Source: Gammaproteobacteria bacterium
Lineage (GTDB): Bacteria > Pseudomonadota > Gammaproteobacteria > S012-40
Direction of reading: 5' to 3'
Assembly (NCBI GenBank): GCA_029857925.1
Contig: JAOUGF010000046.1
Span: forward strand, 1 to 9,799
DNA length: 9,799 bases
The notes beneath the pieces are model-generated. The model did no database searches and had not been told where the DNA came from. It saw only the letters and a program-made list of their open reading frames with translations. A program made the position numbers and the translations under genes. Of this stretch, positions 5,983-9,799 are shown in pieces (position 1 is the first letter of the stretch; the number at the start of each line of letters is the position of its first letter).

Positions 5983-7251
5983 ATGGCCAGTAAGGATGCA
6001 GTATCCAATGCGAATACCGATTTTTTGAAGCTTTATGAAGACGCCAGCCCCGCCGCCCGCTGGCCCTTGGTGTTGAGTTGGGTCAAGTTCTCCTCACTGC
6101 CGTTTTTCAAACAATTGCGCGACAAGTCTCCGGTGCTCGTGGCACCCGAATGTACGTTGTTGGCTACCTATGAAGACGTGATTGAGGTGATGAAGCAACC
6201 GCGATTGTTTACCGTCGAGCTGTACAAGCCCAAGATGGGTGACTACTTGATGACCGAAGATGAAACGCCGATGCACAATACGGAAAAGGCGATCATGTTG
6301 TCATTTCTAAAACCGGAAGAGTTACCGAGGGTGCGAAAATTTGTCGCGGAATACGCGCAAAAGACGCTCGATGATGCGCGCGGTCATATCGATCTGGCGG
6401 TGGACTACAGCCGCATGGTGCCGACCGCGTTGGTGCAGAATTATTTTGGCTTGGACGGTATCAGCCCGCGCACGCTGATTAAATGGTCGTATTGGAATCA
6501 ATATGACGCATTTCATAATCAACCGTTCCATCACCTGCCCAATATGGACGAAGTTCACGCCAATATGCAGCGCAACAATCGATATCTCGGTTATTACATC
6601 GCGTGGTTGCTGGTACGCAAGTGGTTTCGTATCAAATTCGGTTTTGCGCAAGACAATATCGCGACGCGGGTGATCGCGGCCAAGTATCCCAAAGATGCGA
6701 AATTCGGCCTTGCGCGGCAGGGGATTAACATCGGCGGGTTGTTGATCGGTGCGGTAGAAACGACATCCCAGGCGGTGATCCATGCGCTGGACGAATTGAT
6801 GAGCCGTCCAGACGTATTGAAATCGGCGATTGAGGCCGCGAAGTCACCGGACACTGCTGCGTTTGATCGCTATGTCTGGGAGGCGTTGCGTTTCAATATT
6901 ACGTTTAGATATTGTTTTCGTACCGCTGCGCAGGACTATGTGTTGGCCAAAGGCACGCCGCGTGAAACGGCGATCGCGAAGGGGACAACCGTGTTGGCGT
7001 TGTGGCAGTCCGCGATGTTTGATGCACAGCGGTTCCCCGATCCCGAGGTGTTTAATCCTACCCGCGACTTTGGTGATAGTTTTCATTTTGGCTATGGCAG
7101 TCATGAATGCATGGGCAAGCACATCGGAAAGGTGATGATCCCGGAGATGGTGCGTCAGGTGTTGTTGCGCAAGGGCATACGCGCGGACGCTCCGGTGGAT
7201 TATCGCGGGGGGCCGGTGCCTGAAGGATATCATCTGTCGTGGCAGGCGTAG
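5983..7251 (+). CDS. Cytochrome P450
   Basis: A 422-residue soluble bacterial P450, a haem-thiolate monooxygenase that would need an external ferredoxin or flavodoxin system; none is encoded nearby. The I-helix oxygen-activation motif is GAVETT (256-261, acid-alcohol pair Glu259-Thr260), the K-helix motif EALR is at 300-303, and the haem-binding loop FGYGSHECMG is at 369-378 with ligand Cys376. In the C-helix the usual HxxxR that contacts a haem propionate reads H98-NTE-K102, so Lys replaces Arg. There is no signal peptide or membrane anchor, so it is cytoplasmic. An in-frame ATG at 5971 overlaps the ribosome binding site; the ATG at 5983 is chosen since GGAGG (5973-5977) lies 5 nt before it. 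The gene converges on the di-haem oxygenase-like gene. Substrate is unknown; a lipid or terpenoid is inferred from the neighbour only. Confidence 0.93.
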   Translation: MASKDAVSNANTDFLKLYEDASPAARWPLVLSWVKFSSLPFFKQLRDKSPVLVAPECTLLATYEDVIEVMKQPRLFTVELYKPKMGDYLMTEDETPMHNTEKAIMLSFLKPEELPRVRKFVAEYAQKTLDDARGHIDLAVDYSRMVPTALVQNYFGLDGISPRTLIKWSYWNQYDAFHNQPFHHLPNMDEVHANMQRNNRYLGYYIAWLLVRKWFRIKFGFAQDNIATRVIAAKYPKDAKFGLARQGINIGGLLIGAVETTSQAVIHALDELMSRPDVLKSAIEAAKSPDTAAFDRYVWEALRFNITFRYCFRTAAQDYVLAKGTPRETAIAKGTTVLALWQSAMFDAQRFPDPEVFNPTRDFGDSFHFGYGSHECMGKHIGKVMIPEMVRQVLLRKGIRADAPVDYRGGPVPEGYHLSWQA

Positions 7252-7284
7252 CGTATCGACGATCACGCTGAAATAGATAAAAAG

Positions 7285-7321
7285 AAAGCGGTGGCCTGTT
7301 TGTAATAGGCCACCGCTTTTT
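7285..7321. terminator. Bidirectional terminator between convergent genes
   Basis: A perfect 13-bp stem, AAAGCGGTGGCCT (7285-7297) with AGGCCACCGCTTT (7307-7319), and a 9-nt loop. The plus strand continues into a run of T (7317-7321). The minus strand continues TTTCTTTTTATC. It ends both the P450 transcript and the leftward cytochrome transcript, 33 bp after the P450 stop and 28 bp beyond the cytochrome stop. Confidence 0.92.
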
Positions 7322-7349
7322 GTTTCCGCTGAAGGCGGCTAGACGAGGT

Positions 7350-9248
7350 TTATAGCGTCTTCAGGTATTCCACTAACGCCACGCGCTGATCCTCTGTGAT
7401 CGGTGGCAGGCGTTCCAATACAAATGAACCGTCGGCCTTGCGTACGGGGTTGCCATGATTGTCTAATTTTATTATCGGCGTACGCCCCATTTCATATTCA
7501 TGACCTACGTTGCTGTTGCCGGGCAGGTGGGTATCGAACACAAACAGGCCGGGATATTTTTCCGGTTCCTGGGTGGTCAGGCCCACATGTTGTGGATCAA
7601 ACTCGCGACTGCCTACGGTAAAGCGATTCGAACGGCATTTTTTTCCAGCGGCGACCTCTTTGTCGGTGCAGCTGGGCAAAAACAATTCATAGAGGTTGGG
7701 TACCGAACCATTGTGCAAATAAGGCGCCGTCGCCCAGATGCCATTCAACGGGCGGGCCTTGTATGCATTCAGATTGGTCGGGAAATTACTGTTAATCTCA
7801 AAATCGACGTGGCGTTCGGTCTTTTTGACCGGATTGTCAAATAGCGCAATCACTAAATCATACAGCCATTCCAGACGTGCGCGTAGCCAAGATTTGTCGG
7901 GGTCACGCGCGATAATGACGCCCTTGGCCGCTTTTTGCAGTGCAAAAACCACATGCGTAGTGTCTGCAAATTTGTGATCTGAGCCAAAATCCATAGGCTC
8001 TCCTTTGAAGAGGCCCGTCGCACCCTGATAGTTCAGCGCGTTGTCGGACATTTGCTGGTCAGTGCCGACCAAATTGACGCTGGCGAATTGCGCGACCAAT
8101 TGGCGATCCGACGCGTTGCGCGAAAACAATTCGCCGCCGCTATGGCATTGCGCGCATCGATATTGCTTGTAGACATCCTTACCTAGGCCTGCAAGTTCCT
8201 TGTTGATCGCAGGTAGCACCGTTTCCGGCCATTGTGGCGACTCCAAACTGGCGAGGTGCTGTTCCAAGCGTATAAGATTGCGTTTATCGACGGAAGATTT
8301 GTAACCTAGGTGCCCGTTTTGCTTTTCTAAACTAAAGCTCGCGAACACCCCCAATACCTCGCCGGTGTTTCTTCCCAATGGCCCGAGAAAGCCGGTCGCG
8401 CTACCGTCATTGTTGTCTGCGACACCGTTCCACTGTACAAAGTCGTGTTGCGGCGTGTCCCACAAAAACGGCACGCTGACGGGGGCGTTAGGGGGGTTGA
8501 AATTGGGTTGGCCGGGCGTTAAATGCGCTAGAACGCGGTTGTAGATGCGCCCAAACGCGTCCAAACGTCCGTAACCGTAATGCACCACCTGTTTACCATT
8601 GGTCGGGACGTTGGCTTTGTTATAGGTCTGCAACTCGGTCAACGCCTGTTGTATATGGGTCGTTGCGTTGGCATTGTCGCGGCCCATCTTAGTCGCGATG
8701 CGCGTAAGTTTTTCCGGATTCTGCAGTGTCGCCTGCATGGCCTGTTCTAATGCAAGCAGCATGCTGTCCATGTCCGCCAACGTGGGCCCGCCGTCTATGC
8801 GTATACCCGTGCCTTTGTAGTTTATCTGAGTCGTATGGCACGCCGCGCAGGTGAAACCCACGTAGGCATTGCCTTCATAATCGTCTTTGACAAAACCAAC
8901 CGGCAGGCCGTCGGGATTGTCCCAACTGGGCTGTTGCGGCAAATAGCGAAATTTACTGATATGCGCCTGGTCTCTAAATAACGCCAGGGCGTTTGCCTGT
9001 TCGAGGTTGATGAAGATGTCGTAGGGCAAAAAATCGGAGCCTTGAGTGGTGTTGTAAAACCACAGGCTGTCCCAACGATTCCAGTTTTGGTCGAGGTAAA
9101 CCACGTTTTTGGCGCTGTCGCCGAATTCGTCATTTTCTACGGCGACGGCGGCGCGGTCCGCGCCTGCCGAAACGCCTTGCGATACATAGGTGCAACCGGA
9201 CATAAAAATCAAGGCAAACAGAATTACAGTACGCAACGCAACAGACAT
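7350..9248 (-). CDS. Di-haem c-type lipoprotein, RoxA/OdsA-like oxygenase or peroxidase family
   Basis: A 632-residue exported protein. The N-terminus MSVALRTVILFALIFMSGC is a lipoprotein signal ending in a lipobox with Cys19, so the mature protein is probably membrane-tethered, facing the periplasm or outside. Two haem c sites are visible: CAACH (134-138) and CAQCH (365-369). Between them lies GRLDAFGRIYNRVL (227-240) and QWNG with Trp273; near the C-terminus is GIWATAPYLHNGSVPNLYELF (503-523). These motifs mark the branch of di-haem peroxidase relatives that includes the rubber oxygenase RoxA and, as I recall, the Pseudomonas oleate dioxygenase and diol synthase pair, rather than ordinary CcpA. 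Members insert O2 into unsaturated chains. The ATG at 9248 is chosen over the upstream start at 9281 for its site (AGGGA, 6-7 nt) and clean signal peptide. Substrate is unknown. A MauG-like or peroxidase role remains possible. Confidence 0.87.
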   Translation of the reverse strand: MSVALRTVILFALIFMSGCTYVSQGVSAGADRAAVAVENDEFGDSAKNVVYLDQNWNRWDSLWFYNTTQGSDFLPYDIFINLEQANALALFRDQAHISKFRYLPQQPSWDNPDGLPVGFVKDDYEGNAYVGFTCAACHTTQINYKGTGIRIDGGPTLADMDSMLLALEQAMQATLQNPEKLTRIATKMGRDNANATTHIQQALTELQTYNKANVPTNGKQVVHYGYGRLDAFGRIYNRVLAHLTPGQPNFNPPNAPVSVPFLWDTPQHDFVQWNGVADNNDGSATGFLGPLGRNTGEVLGVFASFSLEKQNGHLGYKSSVDKRNLIRLEQHLASLESPQWPETVLPAINKELAGLGKDVYKQYRCAQCHSGGELFSRNASDRQLVAQFASVNLVGTDQQMSDNALNYQGATGLFKGEPMDFGSDHKFADTTHVVFALQKAAKGVIIARDPDKSWLRARLEWLYDLVIALFDNPVKKTERHVDFEINSNFPTNLNAYKARPLNGIWATAPYLHNGSVPNLYELFLPSCTDKEVAAGKKCRSNRFTVGSREFDPQHVGLTTQEPEKYPGLFVFDTHLPGNSNVGHEYEMGRTPIIKLDNHGNPVRKADGSFVLERLPPITEDQRVALVEYLKTL

Positions 9249-9429
9249 TGTTGTTCCCTCAGTATAAATTGGCCAATACAAATGCCCCGTGGGGGCGAAA
9301 TTACGGTCGGCGTGTCAGCAAACACGGGGACTCGGGTCGCGATGAATGATTATGAGACGGACACAAACGTGTAGATCGCTTAGTATAGTGTAGAAAACAA
9401 TTTGCGATACGTCGAAATAATATCTGAAC

Positions 9430-9485
9430 GACTGTCCGAATCACACCAGCGCCCACGGAGAGGGCGGTGTCGCCCCGCGACAGTC
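9430..9485. other. Nested inverted repeats ahead of the SWIM-domain gene
   Basis: A perfect 7-bp outer stem, GACTGTC (9430-9436) with GACAGTC (9479-9485), encloses two competing inner hairpins. GGGCG (9462-9466) can pair with CGCCC on its left (9450-9454) or on its right (9471-9475). No T run follows, so it is not a standard terminator. It may be an operator or a structured RNA in a longer transcript. Confidence 0.35.
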
Positions 9486-9499
9486 CTAACGGTGGTTTA

Positions 9500-9508
9500 T
9501 GCTACACT
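9500..9508 (+). promoter_or_regulatory. Extended -10 promoter candidate for the SWIM-domain gene
   Basis: TGCTACACT: TG (9500-9501), one base, then TACACT (9503-9508), matching an extended -10. No good -35 is present, which is tolerated by this promoter type. It lies 26 bp before the proposed start codon, giving a short leader of about 20 nt. Confidence 0.45.
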
Positions 9509-9534
9509 AGACGCCCACCTAATCGCTATTGTGT

Positions 9535-9799
9535 ATGCACGTCATGTCTAACCCCCTATCATCGGCAACAGTGTTTACGTTGGCAGAGATCAAACGCAAT
9601 TTTGAAAGCGGTACTTACGCGCGCGGCGTGACCTATTTCGAAGAAGGCCGCGTCACTGATCTACGGATCAATTCCACCCGGGATCGCGATCAGATTGAAG
9701 TGATCGCGCAGGTAAGGGGCGGCGGCCAGATTTACGGCCAGCAGATTATCATCGGCCGGGATATCGCCAATGCATTAGTGATCGATGGGGGATGTACCT
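9535..9799 (+). CDS. N-terminal part of a SWIM zinc-finger protein, probably an SNF2-type helicase (partial)
   Basis: An open frame from ATG 9535 (alternative ATG 9544) to the window end, 88 codons, with no stop. It contains IKRNFESGTYARGVTYFEEG, then strands DLRINS, QIEVIAQVRGG and QIYGQQIIIG, and ends at IDGGCT. This is the pattern leading into a SWIM zinc finger, where 'GxCTCP' supplies the first two Cys; the remaining CxH lies outside the window. SWIM modules at this position are typical of SNF2/DEAD-like helicases of about 1000 or more residues in proteobacteria. No Shine-Dalgarno sequence is visible before either ATG. The helicase part is inferred, since only the zinc-finger region is in view; a stand-alone SWIM protein is the alternative. 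Confidence 0.75.
   Translation, partial: MHVMSNPLSSATVFTLAEIKRNFESGTYARGVTYFEEGRVTDLRINSTRDRDQIEVIAQVRGGGQIYGQQIIIGRDIANALVIDGGCT

Larger units (their letters stand above)
9249..9534. promoter_or_regulatory. Divergent intergenic region, cytochrome gene and SWIM-domain gene
   Basis: A 286-bp gap that serves two divergent genes. For the leftward cytochrome gene, a minus-strand -10-like TATACT (complement of 9382-9387) or TACACT (complement of 9387-9392) is possible, with a weak -35. The right half holds the structured element and the promoter listed separately. No gene is recognised in the gap. Confidence 0.35.

Noticed and set aside
6322..7266. Minus-strand ORFs of 86-153 codons inside the P450 gene
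   Set aside because: They are antisense shadows of a gene with complete P450 signatures and show no motif of their own.

Overview
The window reads as chromosomal DNA of a proteobacterium, most likely a gammaproteobacterium. The basis is a type IVa minor-pilin operon next to a divergent glycine oxidase gene (thiO), sigma70-like promoters, and a tRNA gene with encoded CCA. The species cannot be fixed from the sequence. Coding density is ordinary, except for an accessory-looking stretch after the tRNA gene (about 5279-5982).

Left part (1-2977, minus strand): a tightly packed minor-pilin operon, transcribed right to left in the order pilE, fimT/gspH-like, pilV, pilW, pilX, then the first 16 codons of a further gene that is pilY1 by position. 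Neighbouring genes overlap or nearly touch (7-bp overlap, 1-bp gap, 4-bp overlap, 10-bp gap). The products would build the priming tip complex of a type IV pilus. The FimT-like member is odd: it lacks Glu at position +5 and lacks a GRxR-like C-terminal motif.

Middle (2978-5278, plus strand): a 351-bp divergent intergenic region, thiO (glycine oxidase, thiamine thiazole synthesis), then a Fur-superfamily regulator of Irr type without the CxxC zinc sites. The regulator is preceded by a dyad and by a short in-frame stretch resembling the start of an HxlR-type regulator. A tRNA-Thr(CGT) follows, with its own promoter and terminator.

Accessory stretch (5279-5982): about 370 bp with no recognisable gene. 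Next is a roughly 159-bp palindromic MITE-like element with nearly perfect 20-bp terminal inverted repeats. It is followed by a promoter region with a direct repeat and a dyad over the -35 box.

Right part (5983-9248): a soluble cytochrome P450 (+) and a di-heme c-type lipoprotein of the RoxA/OdsA-like oxygenase group (-). They converge on one strong bidirectional terminator. Their adjacency suggests, but does not prove, a shared role in oxidising a lipid or isoprenoid-like substrate in two compartments. The window ends in the N-terminal SWIM-type zinc-binding region of a plus-strand gene, probably an SNF2-type helicase, preceded by a structured leader and an extended -10 promoter.
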